DNA of 59,444 bases from the NCBI GenBank assembly GCA_015680685.1, contig MNCI01006151.1, positions 855,738 to 915,181 of the forward strand, in the 5' to 3' direction. The DNA comes from Gnetum montanum. Its lineage: Eukaryota; Streptophyta; Gnetopsida; Gnetales; Gnetaceae. The translations under genes were made by a program, and so were the position numbers. The stretch's first letter is position 1; every line of letters begins with the position of its first letter. The notes under the pieces were generated by a model. The model had not been told where the DNA came from. It worked only from the letters and a program-made list of their open reading frames with translations, and did not search any database. Positions 20,299 through 31,762 of this stretch are shown piece after piece.

Positions 20299-21325
20299 TG
20301 ATGAGTGGCGAGGTACCCCTACACTCAACCATATGAAACAAATGTAGCATGCACGATCCGGTTGAACTTCGTAGACTAAATGCCTAAACGCCCCATGGAA
20401 CACTTGGGGTTAATCATTCGTTGTCTTCCCAGACTTGTTGTTTTCATAGTGTATGGTTAAGTAAGTCCGAGGTATATGATATTTATGGTCTTTTCTGGTT
20501 TTATCTCCTATGCTAAAGGGTGAAGGGTTGAGAAACTAACTAACTCTAACTAAGGACTAAGTCTAAATTAACAAGCGTTAGCATCTGTTCCCACTTACCG
20601 TACACACCTTGAACCGATGCAACTGTGGCTACCAAACACTAATCATTACTGGGATCACCACATGTAACGCATGTGCTCGAAGTGGTCATACTGAGGCACC
20701 TAACTAGGAGGAAAGGGTTGAGAGAGCCTAACTAGCCTAAGTGCGATGAGCAACCGATTCCTTGACTAACTGTACACATCTGGTACTACCACTAGGATTA
20801 CCAAGCGTACATCGTGGAATATGCCACTAGGTTACCAAGTAGTCATGATGCTCGTAATTAAGTCGTACTCATACCGCATGCGACGAGCAGCCAATTCCTT
20901 GACTAGCCGTACACATCCTTAGATGCTCGTAATCAAGTTGTACTCGTACCGCATTCTAGGAAAGCAATAAATAACAATAAATAAAATCCTATCCATGCAC
21001 TACAAGGTTTATCCAATCAAGTTCATCTTTATTGCCGTACACAACTTGTGTTCAGGTACAATGTTGCTCGAATAAAGATCTGTTCACTTTAGGACTCCTA
21101 CTACGGGCACATGGGAAATTAATCTATCTCTGGAGTGATCAAACTGCTAGAGCTTCGCTACTTCTAGCCAGGATTGGGAAATAAGGGGAGTGCCGCCTCT
21201 TATTTATAGATTTGACGGCAGACCGCGATATCGTGTACGCGATATTGCAGGGGACGACGCGATATCGTGACGGCCGCGATATTGCATACGCGATATCGCG
21301 GCTCATGTAATATTGCGTCCCATCA
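20299..21325 (-). mobile_element. Solo family-A LTR (A3) with 5-bp target duplication
   Basis: The ends are TGATGAG and CCCATCA. TTTTT flanks both sides (20294-20298 and 21326-21330), and the empty site is seen in copy A at about 5297 ('ttatttttgttatg'). The orientation is minus, from the reversed TATA in 'ctcttatttataga' near 21201 and the palindrome array at 21225-21300 (five GCGATATCGC-type units with single transitions). No internal region is left, so it arose by LTR-LTR recombination. It inserted in copy B only. Confidence 0.95.
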
Positions 21326-22552
21326 TTTTTGTTATGCTCATTGAACAGGATAGCATTCCTAAGTGTTAGGTCCAAATAAGTTTAGTGTAGAATTAGTGCC
21401 ATTCTAGGTATAAGTTTGAGCATCATGAATAATCATTTAATGTTAGGTTTTGGCTCTATGTAGCATCACTTCTACAATGCATAGCTTTTGGGAAGTGTAT
21501 TAGTAGATAGTTGAAATTCATAGAATGGAAAATTCTATAAAATAAATTGCTTACTATCATAGCCATGTAGAATCTAGAACTTAGTGATTAGGAAACTATT
21601 AAAAATCACTAAAGCTTGTTATTAGTAATTACAATTGAAGATAATACTTAAAATATTTTAAAAGGAACTTAAGAATATATAAATTAAGCTATAATTAGTT
21701 CAACAAACCAACAAAAACTATTTAAAGACATCTATGCCTCAAATAAAACTAGAAACCAACAACCACCTAAATCACCCAAAATGAACAACCAAACTATTGT
21801 GTCCAAGGTGGTTTATTAAAAAAATCTTCTTCAAACTTGACCTCCATGATATTCCATCTTTTCAAAAGTTGATGACGCATAGCTCTATATGCCTTCAGAT
21901 GATCTCTCCCACCGTGTGATCAAAAGAATTAAACTTTCCTTGATGTTAGTGCTCTCCGATAGAGAACATCATTGTCAAGTTGCAATTGAATTACAACTCT
22001 TATCTCTTTGCAAGCGAAGTTGGAGTTGTCTACGAAACATTGTCCTGCTCGTTACAGTATTCCTTCCATCCCTTTAAGGTGTTGCGGACTTCGTCGGCAA
22101 CGATGAGATATATTATGAAGTATCATACCGTAGCCAATCAGGGATAAGGTGGTATTTTTAAGTCTTAGTGTGCATTTTTCAAGAGTTCCACCTGTAAGAA
22201 ACAACGCCGCCGCCAGTAAAGGTTAAAAATAGCAATTCAACGGTTTGCTGCTACAACTTTATTTGACATTTCTGTTCATATATCTTTAAAAACAATTTCG
22301 ATGCTGCCACGACAGCATCTAGGTGATAAGACGGAGATCGCATACGTGGACTGGACCAACAGCAACAATTGCAATGCAAGGCACTGGGCATCATTTGCTA
22401 AACTCGAACGTTCTCAACGATCTCTGCAACAGCAAACACGTATAGATATCATTGCTGTCGATCCGACTCCATTGCATCCTGAAGAAACCAAAGTTTAACA
22501 CTCCACGCTCTTGCTTGCTTCTACGTAAGCCCTCTCTTCCCCTCGTCAAACA

Positions 22553-22558
22553 TATAAA
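22553..22558 (+). promoter_or_regulatory. Probable TATA box of the host gene
   Basis: TATAAA in 'catataaagtttcaccgg' lies 122 bp before the ATG, giving a 5' leader of roughly 90 bases if initiation is about 30 bp downstream. It is conserved in repeat copy A. Confidence 0.5.
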
Positions 22559-22674
22559 GTTTCACCGGTTGGAGACATTTGAGTGAACATTTATGATTCA
22601 GTTTTCAGTTTTCCATCCGTGTAAGTGAGTTCTGGTTCGTTATTTGTATTACTGTTCTTGTTCCGTTATTGAGG

Positions 22675-24690
22675 ATGGAAGGTCTATTGTTAGGAATTGT
22701 AAAGTCAAGGTCTGCAATTCCAACTACTACTGCAAATGCATGGAAACTCCTGGATTGCTACAACTCATCTTCTGCTGTTAAGCAGACGCACAAACTTCCG
22801 CCTTTCATGGTCTATCAGGAGACTGTCCGAAGATTTGGGTGCCAAACATTACCTGTGGTAGCCCAGAGTAGAAAATGCCCCAATTTCGCCAATCATGGCA
22901 TCATGATACCTGCAAACAAAATCAAAAGTTTACAGCTTTACTCTACCCAAATTGCAGAAGCACCAAGGTATAACCGTATAAGCTTAGCTATTCGTTATAG
23001 ATTAATTTTTCGCATATTATTCCTTTGGTGAATTGAATTCCCTGTTTTAATAAAAATTTGGGTAATTTTTTAAACAATTTTGACAAAGTGAAACAAGTTC
23101 ATTCTACAATTCAATTTGGCTATTAGCAGATTTCACTTTTTGCTTAAATGCAACTAAAGTTTGCTTTTTGGTCATTTAGAAAAGCAAAGATGAAAGCTAC
23201 CGCAGATGAGGAAGCCTTGCTTTCAAAACCTTCTATACATTTGTATTTTAACTTTTAGTCAAATGGAACACCAAATTTGAGTTGTATTTTAAAAAAAAAT
23301 TGAAATTGACTGAGTAAAATTGAACTGACGTTAACTGAAATTGCTTTACGATTACGAGAAATAACTATACATTTTAGTGAAATTGTTATAATTCAATTCA
23401 CCAAAGAATACTAGAAATTATGGCTTCTTTCATAAATCTGAGCTTACTTGGCTAAGGGTAGATTAGGTACTGCAGCCTGTACCTATATTTACCAGCATAC
23501 TCTGTTTGTCCTGCTAGGGCAAATTTGACCCGTTTCTAATACTACAATGTGTATTCACGCTAGTTAGAACACTCTGGTTTATAAGATGGAAGAACTATAT
23601 CGTTTATGCTAATTAATTTGTTATCAAGTTGGTCAAATTTTTTTTTTGAATTTGTTAATGCTTATTTTGTTGGGTTAGTGAAGGCGTCGTGTAACGCACG
23701 AGAAAAAGATTAAAATAAAAGAAAGGACTAGTTACATTTCATGTATAACATTCGAATTTAGTTGGTTCTGGGTTTATATTATATTAATTAGAAGCTAAAC
23801 TAACAGAAAATTCTGTATATTGTTTGCAGGACTCAAAAATCTGATCGTCATGTATTTCTGTCATTCCTTCCAAGATGGTAAGCCATGAACTTCGGTAAGG
23901 GGGCAAAAGAAACCAAAAACATTTCGAAAATTTTGATAAGCAGAGTCTAAAACTGGCACTAAATACCTCAAAATTCTTTTGCAGCAATTTTTAAAAAATC
24001 TATCACTCACCATGTAACATGGGTTCTTAGTAAGATCCTTACTACTAAGCTTACACCTTTTTATAAATCATCAAACCTTACTGTTAAGCGTTAAATTAGT
24101 TAATGCTATAGACTCTTGCCTTCAAAAGACGAATTGATTTTAAAAAAACGTGTTTGGGATGTGGCAGAGCAGGTTAAGGTGGCTATGTGGAGTTGCAGTT
24201 ACATTTTGGAGTGGACTGATGAACGTGAAAAAGCTGGAAGAGAACGTTGAAGAGGCAGCAGAAGCCATAGAAGATGTTGCAGAGGTTGTAGAAAAAGTAG
24301 CAACTCTGACAGAGCACTTGGCCAACACAGTTGCTCATGATTTTGCTGAGGGAAGCAGAGTAAGCCAAGCTGCCCAAGCTGTTGAGCACCTCTCTGAGAC
24401 ATTGGCCCATGAAGCCCACGCTACAAAAGTTTTTGCTGACAAGGTTTCTTGATATTCCTGAACAATTTTAAAGTTTAGTGCTTGAATATTTTGTCAAGGG
24501 TAAAAAATTTTTTCCCCAAAGATTAGTAGGTTAGACATGGTGGGTTTTGTTGCAGATTTCATCAAAGGAGAAGATTGTGGAGACCAGTGTAGAAAGTGGT
24601 GTCACAGTAGTTGAAAACTTGATTTCTTCCAAAGCACACCCCATTTCAACAGGGAAAGTTAGCCATGAGTTGTCCAAGTCTGAACCGTGA
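22675..24690 (+). CDS. Four-exon host gene for a plastid-type protein of unknown function
   Basis: Model: join(22675..22967, 23830..23877, 24173..24443, 24556..24690), 747 nt, 248 codons. All three introns are GT-AG (donors AAG|GTATAA, ATG|GTAAGC and AAG|GTTTCT; acceptors TTTGCAG, GAGCAG and TTGCAG), and the phases join without a stop. Residues 1 to about 60 are rich in Ser, Thr and Lys and resemble a chloroplast transit peptide. 'WLRWLCGVAVTFWSGL' (114-129) is a possible membrane segment. An acidic amphipathic helix follows ('EEAAEAIEDVAEVVEKVA'), then 'AAQAVEHLSETLAHEAHA'. From memory this resembles a plant-specific uncharacterised family (PTHR33735 type); that assignment is weak. The very short exon 2 and the exon 3 acceptor are the least certain parts. 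Confidence 0.75.
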
Positions 24691-24735
24691 CCATGGTTTG
24701 TTGGTTCGCTATGCACACTCATTTACATATTCTGC

Positions 24736-24759
24736 AATAAAACTCTGCTGTTCAATAAA
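24736..24759 (+). terminator. Polyadenylation signals of the host gene
   Basis: Two AATAAA hexamers at 24736 and 24754, 46-64 bp after the stop codon, are well placed for the gene ending at 24690. Confidence 0.6.
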
Positions 24760-25515
24760 ACCAGCCAGCTTCCTCATGGCCTCCACCTTACAACTGTCAC
24801 TGACATTGTTATTGTATATAATATCAAGCCATTGTTATTGTATAGAACATCGAGCCATTGTACATGTGAAAGAATGCAGAATTGTTAATGATAGGAATGG
24901 TACAAAGTCATGTCTCGGGCTTACGAAGATATAAATTTATATCTATGCTTTGCGTTGGAGATTTGCCAAACGGGAGGGCGACAGAAACTAATCGGATCCC
25001 AAGGGGTACTTAGAAATTAATTTTAAATTAAAACATAAATTTAAATAGTAAATAAAAAAATTATGTCCATTACATCAATTATGATGTTACTTACATACCC
25101 TTCATGTCGAGAATAATACCTTATTTTATATTTAAAATTATAATTTAAAAAATTTATTATATTTTAATTCATGTTCAAGCCCCAAAACTCATACTCAATC
25201 CTTACAAACACTCGTACTAGAATAACCTTGATTCTTACCTTGATACCTTGCTTTCAAGAAGAATCACATTCATTTGATACACAAATTTATATTTATTTAT
25301 TTTACCTTAAATACATAAATCACTTTCCATAGCCATCGAAAAATTATAAGCACTATTTTTGGCTTTATTATATAAGGATCAATATGGTCAAAGAGATGTG
25401 TGACAATAGTTAACCATGCGTGTACAAATGCTTTATGAAACTTAATAATTTTAAGTTAAGAGTATAATAAATTCAAGAAGCTAATGTAAATCAAAGGCAT
25501 TCAAAAAGGATTATG
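24760..25515. other. Intergenic region downstream of the host gene
   Basis: AT-rich sequence without a supportable gene. Nothing resembling the LTR families of the window is visible here. Confidence 0.6.
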
Positions 25516-25519
25516 ATTC

Positions 25520-25690
25520 AGAGGTTCAATGCTCATCTTGTAAAGGTGGATCTTAGGACGGGTAGTGGATGGGCGAAAGTCTAACATCTTTCAAGTAGTT
25601 GTGTCAAGGCACGAACCTAGGTCTTACAACTTGAGAAATAAGCACCTTACTTTTTTCTCCAAGCAGTAGTCCCTAAAGCTAAGGTATTCA
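25520..25690 (+). repeat. Degenerate copy of the 27355-27515 sequence
   Basis: The stretch from 'gaggttcaatgctcat' through 'tctaacatctttcaagta' to 'caacttgagaaataag' matches 27355-27515 by eye, with stops and frameshifts. It marks a second, older copy of the same repeat. Confidence 0.55.
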
Positions 25691-25938
25691 CATAGTTCTA
25701 ATTTAATGGAAGGATTATCGACATCTAACCTAGGTTTTCCATTTTGATTTACAATGTAAATGCTATAGATGAAGTTAAATTTTAACCATTGATTCTAATG
25801 AGAGGTTGTTCAAATGGTTAGCTCATTTTCTAGTTAGGATTTGTACGCAAGAGATTGTCCATTCAAGTCATAATTAAGATACCATTATATTATTAAGTTT
25901 TTTTTTGAAGTATCATGTTGGCTATATATTTTAGGTGT

Positions 25939-25962
25939 ATCATCATCATCATCATCATCATC
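25939..25962. repeat. (ATC)8 microsatellite
   Basis: Eight perfect ATC units in noncoding sequence. Confidence 0.95.
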
Positions 25963-26489
25963 CTAGCCTTGGCCAAACAAAATGAGGTTAGTTACATGAC
26001 TTCTATTTTATCATTCGCCTATATGAAGAGCTAGATCTTGGTTGGGTGACAATAACTCTTTGTTTCAGATAACGATGTTGCATGTCATTTCTAGAGGATG
26101 TAACCAGGCCTTATGATTGCTACACACTGGATATGTGGAATGTCTTAGCATTTGCAAAATTTGAAAAAGAACTCATTAATGAGATTTGACAAGGTTTTAT
26201 AGCCAACTTCCAACCTAATGCTAACCTCTATTATAGGTATATGTATAGTCAAATTATTTTGATCAAATTACCCAATTCTTAGTCATTGATTTGTGGGGTG
26301 GAAGTGGAGGGTATTAGAACTAGAACTAGATAAGTTTTGAAACTTGAAATAATTGTAATATAGGTACAACCCAAGATATATAGTCCATTTAGAACTTTAT
26401 AATTTAGCATTGCCCACCAGAATTTTGCTCACTAGAATTAAACCAAAGACTTATAGCTTTAAAAGCAAGACTATTACCACTAAGCTAAC

Positions 26490-27260
26490 ACTTCATTGTT
26501 AGAACTAGAACTAGATGATTATGTCTATCTCCTTGACTTATAGCCAACAAAAAACTTTGAAAGAACTTAAGCTGTCATCGATTTATGGGTGCGGGAGGAA
26601 GGTGTTGAAACTAGAACTAGATAGGTATATATTCCCTTGGACATATAGTCAACATGAAACTTTCATAGAACTTAAATAAACCATAACAATGAGTCAAATC
26701 AACACACTTAGTTTTATCCCTTACTCAAATTAACATTAAAATAGATGTAAGATGTCATTTTCAAACTTGGCACTAGAAACTAAGGTAGGATTTTTGCTAG
26801 ATCTCCCCTATAAATAGGGGTACTAGGGTCTTCATTTCACATTTTTTGATGTTTGAATTAATGCTAGAGCACTCTCATTTAAGCACTTCATTACATTAGC
26901 TTCAACACTTAACCACTTTCCTAGTAGTGCTCCAACTCTTTCCATCAATTTTAGCCTATCATTAATGGAAGATCAACATCATCATTAAATTTCTTAAGTT
27001 ATTCTATGTCTTAGTTTTGCAACTTAGATCTAGAAACCAATGTCATATCTCAATGGTCACGATGATTCTCAACATATTTTTCATAACCTTAGTTTCTTCA
27101 CTTATCTTCTAAGGAGGGTAACCTCAATTTTTGGAACTTGACCTTTATTTTTGCAAGGTTAGATAGCACCATAAGCTTGCAATGGTCAACTTAAGAATGG
27201 AAGTATTAGTCTCCCCTCACTATTTCCTCTGTAGGAACTCTTCCTTTCTTTAGTTAGCAA
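26490..27260 (+). mobile_element. LTR-like block with TATA box
   Basis: The phrase 'aactagaactaga' recurs at about 26310, 26500 and 26605, each following TTAG or TTGA. A strong TATAAATA at 26819-26826 ('ctccccTATAAATAgggg') is followed by a leader-like region. A short open frame starts at 27345. The layout is that of a decayed LTR followed by internal sequence. No second LTR or target duplication was found, so the class is unknown. Confidence 0.4.
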
Positions 27261-27344
27261 ATTATCTAAAGTGTGTTTTTATATTTTATATTTATTGTTT
27301 TAAGTAGTTACAATCCCTTATTTTCTTTTCCTTTTTATCTTTAT

Positions 27345-27521
27345 ATGGATCATTATGTAGAGGCTCAATGCTCATTCCACCAAGGAAAGGTCATAGAAGG
27401 GCCAATGAATGAGCAAATGTTTAACTTCTTTCAAGTTACCATGCACATGCCCAAACCCAAATCTTATAATTTGAGAAACAAACAACTTACCATCACTCCA
27501 AATGATAGTCCCCTTTTTTAA
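27345..27521 (+). pseudogene. Short ORF of a repeat family, unknown
   Basis: The frame begins 'MDHYVEAQCSFHQGKV' and contains 'MPKPKSYNLRNKQLT'. The Pro/Lys-rich 'YNLR' phrase resembles the start or linker of some retrotransposon proteins, but I cannot name a domain. It has a broken relative at 25520-25690 and lies about 520 bp after a TATA box. It is probably the first part of a retroelement ORF. Confidence 0.35.
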
Positions 27522-28700
27522 ATCTCCATGTCTATCTTTGTAATTTTCTCAATTTGTTGTGCTTTATGAAATTTAGAATTTTTGTGTTTTTGTATCTTTA
27601 TTAATTGTATCTTTAATTTATAATAAAATGAATGGATTCTTTGTTTTTATTTCCTTTATATTAAATTTTTCACTTTTATCTTTTGTATCTATCTTTATGT
27701 TTGTTTATAAGGTTGTTGGAACCTCAAAATAATTGTAATATAGGTATACCCTAAGATATATACCTTAGCATTGTCCACTAAGCTAATAGCTCATTATTAT
27801 CTTTATGTTTTTTTAATTCTAGGCCTCTTCTATGCTCTATGCCATTTAGAATTTTTATGTTAGCCTAGTTGTAAGACTCTTGATTTGATAGTTTGAATCT
27901 AGTGGAAAATGCTAAGTTATAAAGTTATAATTTGATTGTATGTCTTAGGGCTAAATATTCTTTAAAAAAATAGTTTGGATTCCAACGTGTCTATATACAA
28001 TTCAAAATTTTTATATATTTATATTTATATTACATTATTCCTTTTAGTTATAATACAATGAAGGTACCCAGTCTCTTACTTTGTTCCCTTTACTTTATTA
28101 TACTCACATATGTTAGAATCTAATGGTATAAATCTAATATTTAATGTTTTCATATTATATGTATGTGTTTTTTAATATCTCATTGTCTAGCCCTTAAGTC
28201 CCCTTTTAATTTGAGATTCATCTTAATGTGGTTATAAATCAATGTATTTATCCTAGTTTATATGAGTGCTTAGTTTAAAAAAAATTCATATCAAAACATC
28301 TTCAATGCTAAAAGGAGAACCTATAGTGCTATATATGTAGAATATAGGTATTTTGTATGTATTTGCTCTTTGTTTTTGTGGTTTTTTGAGTTTGTTTCTT
28401 GCTTTGTTTTTCTCTATTTTTGTTTTCTTCTCTTTTAATGTTAGTTTTATAATAAACTAATGTTGATGTTATATTGATTCTGCCCATCCCTAAACTAATG
28501 TTAACATTAGTTTTATAATTGTCAATTTGCCTTGATTTTGCTACTTTAATTTTTTTTTTTTTGACCTTAGTTCTAGCATTAGTTTGATAAAAAATTAACG
28601 TTAGATTTATCTCTTATTGTGTCTAAAACATTTGTTCATTTCTATTAGTAATCTAACCTTATTTAAATTTTTTTTAAAATACCTCATTTTAAACTGAAAT
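27522..28700. other. AT-rich noncoding stretch with a PBS-like site
   Basis: There is no coding frame. A segment at about 27720-27790 repeats 'aataattgtaatataggta' from about 26345. At 28303-28319 the sequence is similar to the family-B primer site TGGCGCTAGAAGGAGGG, and most of the differences are transitions (G to A, T to C, C to T). A decayed gag-like stretch begins some 400 bp later. Confidence 0.35.
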
Positions 28701-28739
28701 GACATTTTAAATATTTTCAATACTACAACTATTTATTGG

Positions 28740-29355
28740 CAACTTTAAAATGGCTTCACAAGGTTTTAACTATTCAATTAATATTAGTAATCCAAAAGTC
28801 CAAGCTCTTAAGAAAGCTTGCGAAACTCTAGTTTTTTAAAAAGGAACTCATTAACAAAGATTACAAGTTCATGTATACTAAATAAGAGCACAAAATATAA
28901 ATAAGTGATGATGAACTCATGGTTATGGTTACTTATGAAATTGAGCATGAGTTGCCTTGTTTATTTCAAATTTAGACAAACTTGTTGAGCTTACTCAAGA
29001 AAAGGCTGACAAATTGTCTAAATTCTTGACTTTTTTTTATGACATGTTGCATACTCTCACTGATTCTTAGCAAGAAGTAGTAGAAGTTAGGATACTTATT
29101 GGATACATTAATATCACTATTGCTTAAGGTAGTAGATCATATTATTATGCATGAGGAGATTCCTACTACAACATTTATAATTTCTAAAATCAATCTTATG
29201 ATACCTTCCAAGAATAGTTTCTTTGTCCTACTTGAAAAAGAATCTCAAGTAATCACAAGTACATCCATATCCTTGCCAAGTGTAGAAAAGTTTCCTAACA
29301 TTCATGGTTCCATAATCCCATTTCTACTTTTCATTCAACTTCTTATACATATTTA
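28740..29355 (+). pseudogene. Decayed retroelement ORF, possibly gag
   Basis: A frame starting 'MASQGFNYSINISNPKVQAL' near 28750 is soon broken. Later frames read 'LTQEKADKLSKFLTFFYD' and, open at 29099-29356, 'IISKINLMIPSKNSFF'. It follows the PBS-like site and precedes a minisatellite. I infer a retroelement protein but do not recognise a domain. Confidence 0.3.
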
Positions 29356-29734
29356 GGGCCTTTCGCTAGACCTAATTAGCTCTATAATATATTCATCTAA
29401 GATAATATCTTCTCCTTCATAGATGAATTATGCTAAGATTAATCTTTTTCCTTCATGCATGCTACAACTCCCATGTTTTTGCCTTCTATTGCATCATGTA
29501 TATCTTATGTTCTTCCTTCTTATTCTATTTTCCACTATAAATAATAACATCAATAGTTGTGTTTCCAAAGTCTATTATCTCAAATAATAGCATTTAAGAT
29601 ATTTCTATATAAAATGCCTTTGAAATTTCCTAATAATCAATGATAATAATGTTTTAAGGAAGAAAACATGTCTAAAGCATAAGTTTAAGCAAGGAACATT
29701 TTTATTTGATAGATTGAATTAAAAGCCAATGGCT

Positions 29735-30340
29735 GCATTTTCCTAAGAAACACCTTTACTAGTTCTAATAGTAATGTTTCAAAGAAACACCACTTATTGA
29801 TGCTAGGTCTACATGCTAGTAGAGGCATTTTATAGAAACATCTCTATTGAGTTTTCAAAGCTTAAGGCTTCCACACTAAACACTATTTTTTGAAAGAAAT
29901 GCTACTTTTTAGTAACAATAATCATGTTTTACAGAAACATCTCTATTGATGCAATGGTATTTTTAGAGAAATGTTGCTTATAGGAAGAAGGCCTAAATCC
30001 CTCTAGTATTAATAGAGGTATTTTATAGAAATGTTGTAATTGGTTATCTAGGATTCAACATTAGATAGTGGTATTTCAAGAAAACATCACTTGTGACTAA
30101 CAATGAAGGCATTTTAAAAGAAATTCTACTATTGATGTAATAATGGCATTTTATAAAAACACCACTAATGACTTTGAGTTTCAATACCTAATAAAGGCTT
30201 TTTAGAAAAACATTACAAAATATAGGCCTTTCAAAAAATAAAAAATAAAACATGTATGAGCTTTCCATGAATAAACATATAAGGTCCAATAGTAGCATTT
30301 TATAAAAATGTCACTATTGGAAACTAAGATCCACCTTATG
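29735..30340. repeat. Degenerate minisatellite, about 12 units
   Basis: A core like GCATTTTATAGAAACATCTC, followed by TATTGATG or close variants, recurs about every 45-60 bp (for example near 29745, 29770, 29830, 29935, 29960, 30010, 30070, 30110, 30150 and 30295). Spacing and sequence are loose, so the array is old. It is noncoding, and I infer it belongs to the untranslated part of a retroelement. Confidence 0.6.
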
Positions 30341-30796
30341 AAATCCCAATAGATTCATTTATAAAAGAAACAATGTATTTGTAAAGTTCAAAATATATTT
30401 TAGCTATATATTCATGAAACATTCATTTTGCATTTGTATGTGATCAATTAATGCTCTTGTTGTTGCTATATTTTCCTCTTGTTGTTACTCTCATGTGTCC
30501 TTGTCCTTGTCACATGTCATAACATTCATTCTTATGTTTGTACCCTTGCTATTATTGATTACCTTTATTATTTCTTACTTTCATTACTTTATTGCTATAT
30601 CATTGCATTATCATCATCTTTTCTAAGTTCCATGTTCATGGTTGTTACCCTTTGAAATTTAATATGATCCTATAAATCTTATTATCTTTCATTTGCTTCA
30701 AATAATAATTTGTATATGGTTATTTGAATTAGCATTATTATTTCCATAATTGAATTATGAATTATGCTAAGCTATTTTCTATATTGGGTTAAATGG

Positions 30797-31652
30797 TGAT
30801 GAAACACTTTTTATAGATATCATAAATGTGATATCATAGCTCATTATATAATGTCATAGATATGATATAGTGGACCATGGTCATGCCTATAATTACAAGC
30901 CCATTTTCATGTCAAACAATAGATTTTCTACCAACACCTAAGTGAAATTCTTGCAATTTGTTTTCATAAAGTTAGAGTTAGTTGTGAATGTTAGTAGTGT
31001 GGTGATTAATAGTTGTATGACATCTTTATTTGAGTGGAGTATTCCTAGACATAATTCATGAATGATAATAAAGATCAAGATTATTCTTCATCATTGTAGC
31101 ATATCACATAGAATATATTTACTTTTTAATGTTGTTTAACTTTACTATGTCATTTGCATTTTCTAAGTCATTTAATATTACCATGTTCATTAGTAAGGGG
31201 CACATGAGTACGACTAGTTTCAAGTATAAAGTGTAATTGTTTGGTAACCTAGTAGGGACTTTGCTTAATTCAGTCAGTGGTAAAGTTACATGGTAATCCT
31301 AGTAACAATTACAACTTAGGATGTGTATAAAAAACTAGAAATAAATACTTATCATCACAAGGCTAGAATAGTTTTATGTTTTTACTATACCTAGAGATTG
31401 AATTTATAATAAGTTCCATTATGTTTACCTATAGTACACTTACAGTTAAATAACATCATTTTATCATATACCTTACTAAGAATTAAACCATATGTTTTGT
31501 ACTTGCTAACTTTAAGTGAGAAGACAAAAATCATAAACTTCTTATCAACTCACTATTATACTTACATTGTGCATTCACAGATTATGATTTGGTCATGTGT
31601 GAACATTTTTGACTTGTATGGTTGAGCATTAGAATTATCTACCAATCAATCA
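30797..31652 (+). mobile_element. Family-A LTR (A4, 5' LTR), 856 bp
   Basis: It starts TGATGAAACAC and ends CAATCAATCA. Degenerate palindromes ('gatatcataaatgtgatatc') lie at 30818-30870. Downstream parts match A1, for example 'gcacatgagtacgactagt' at about 31200 and 'gtatggttgagcattag' at about 31617. PBS-like sequence and a gag region follow. It is much more decayed than A1 or A3. Confidence 0.65.
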
Positions 31653-31762
31653 TTGTTAGTTGATCTTATATAGTTCATTGTATCAAGTACCATCACGTTA
31701 ATATATCATACTTAAAATAGTTTCTCAAAACATCACATATTTAAGCATTCACAATCTTAAAA

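Larger units (their letters stand above)
19032..22854 (+). repeat. Direct repeat, copy B, of the 2.79-kb host segment
   Basis: It matches 4056-6842 in the same orientation, apart from the 1027-bp solo LTR and its 5-bp target duplication. In this copy the host sequence continues normally past the TTACC at 22849-22853 into the rest of exon 1, so B carries the original gene context on its right side. Confidence 0.93.

Noticed and set aside
22301-22498. 65-codon ORF upstream of the host gene promoter
   Set aside because: The near-identical repeat copy A (about 6290-6490) has a one-base insertion that breaks the frame, and the ORF lies upstream of the TATA box. It has no recognisable domain.
23160-23240. 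Possible extra exon between exons 1 and 2 of the host gene
   Set aside because: An AG precedes an open stretch, but the donor is poor, and the model without it joins in phase with good splice sites.
24183-24419. Antisense ORFs of 67-78 codons opposite exon 3
   Set aside because: They are shadows of the acidic, low-complexity coding exon on the plus strand.
29735-30340. CRISPR-like array
   Set aside because: The repeats are degenerate and irregularly spaced, in plant nuclear DNA with no associated genes.
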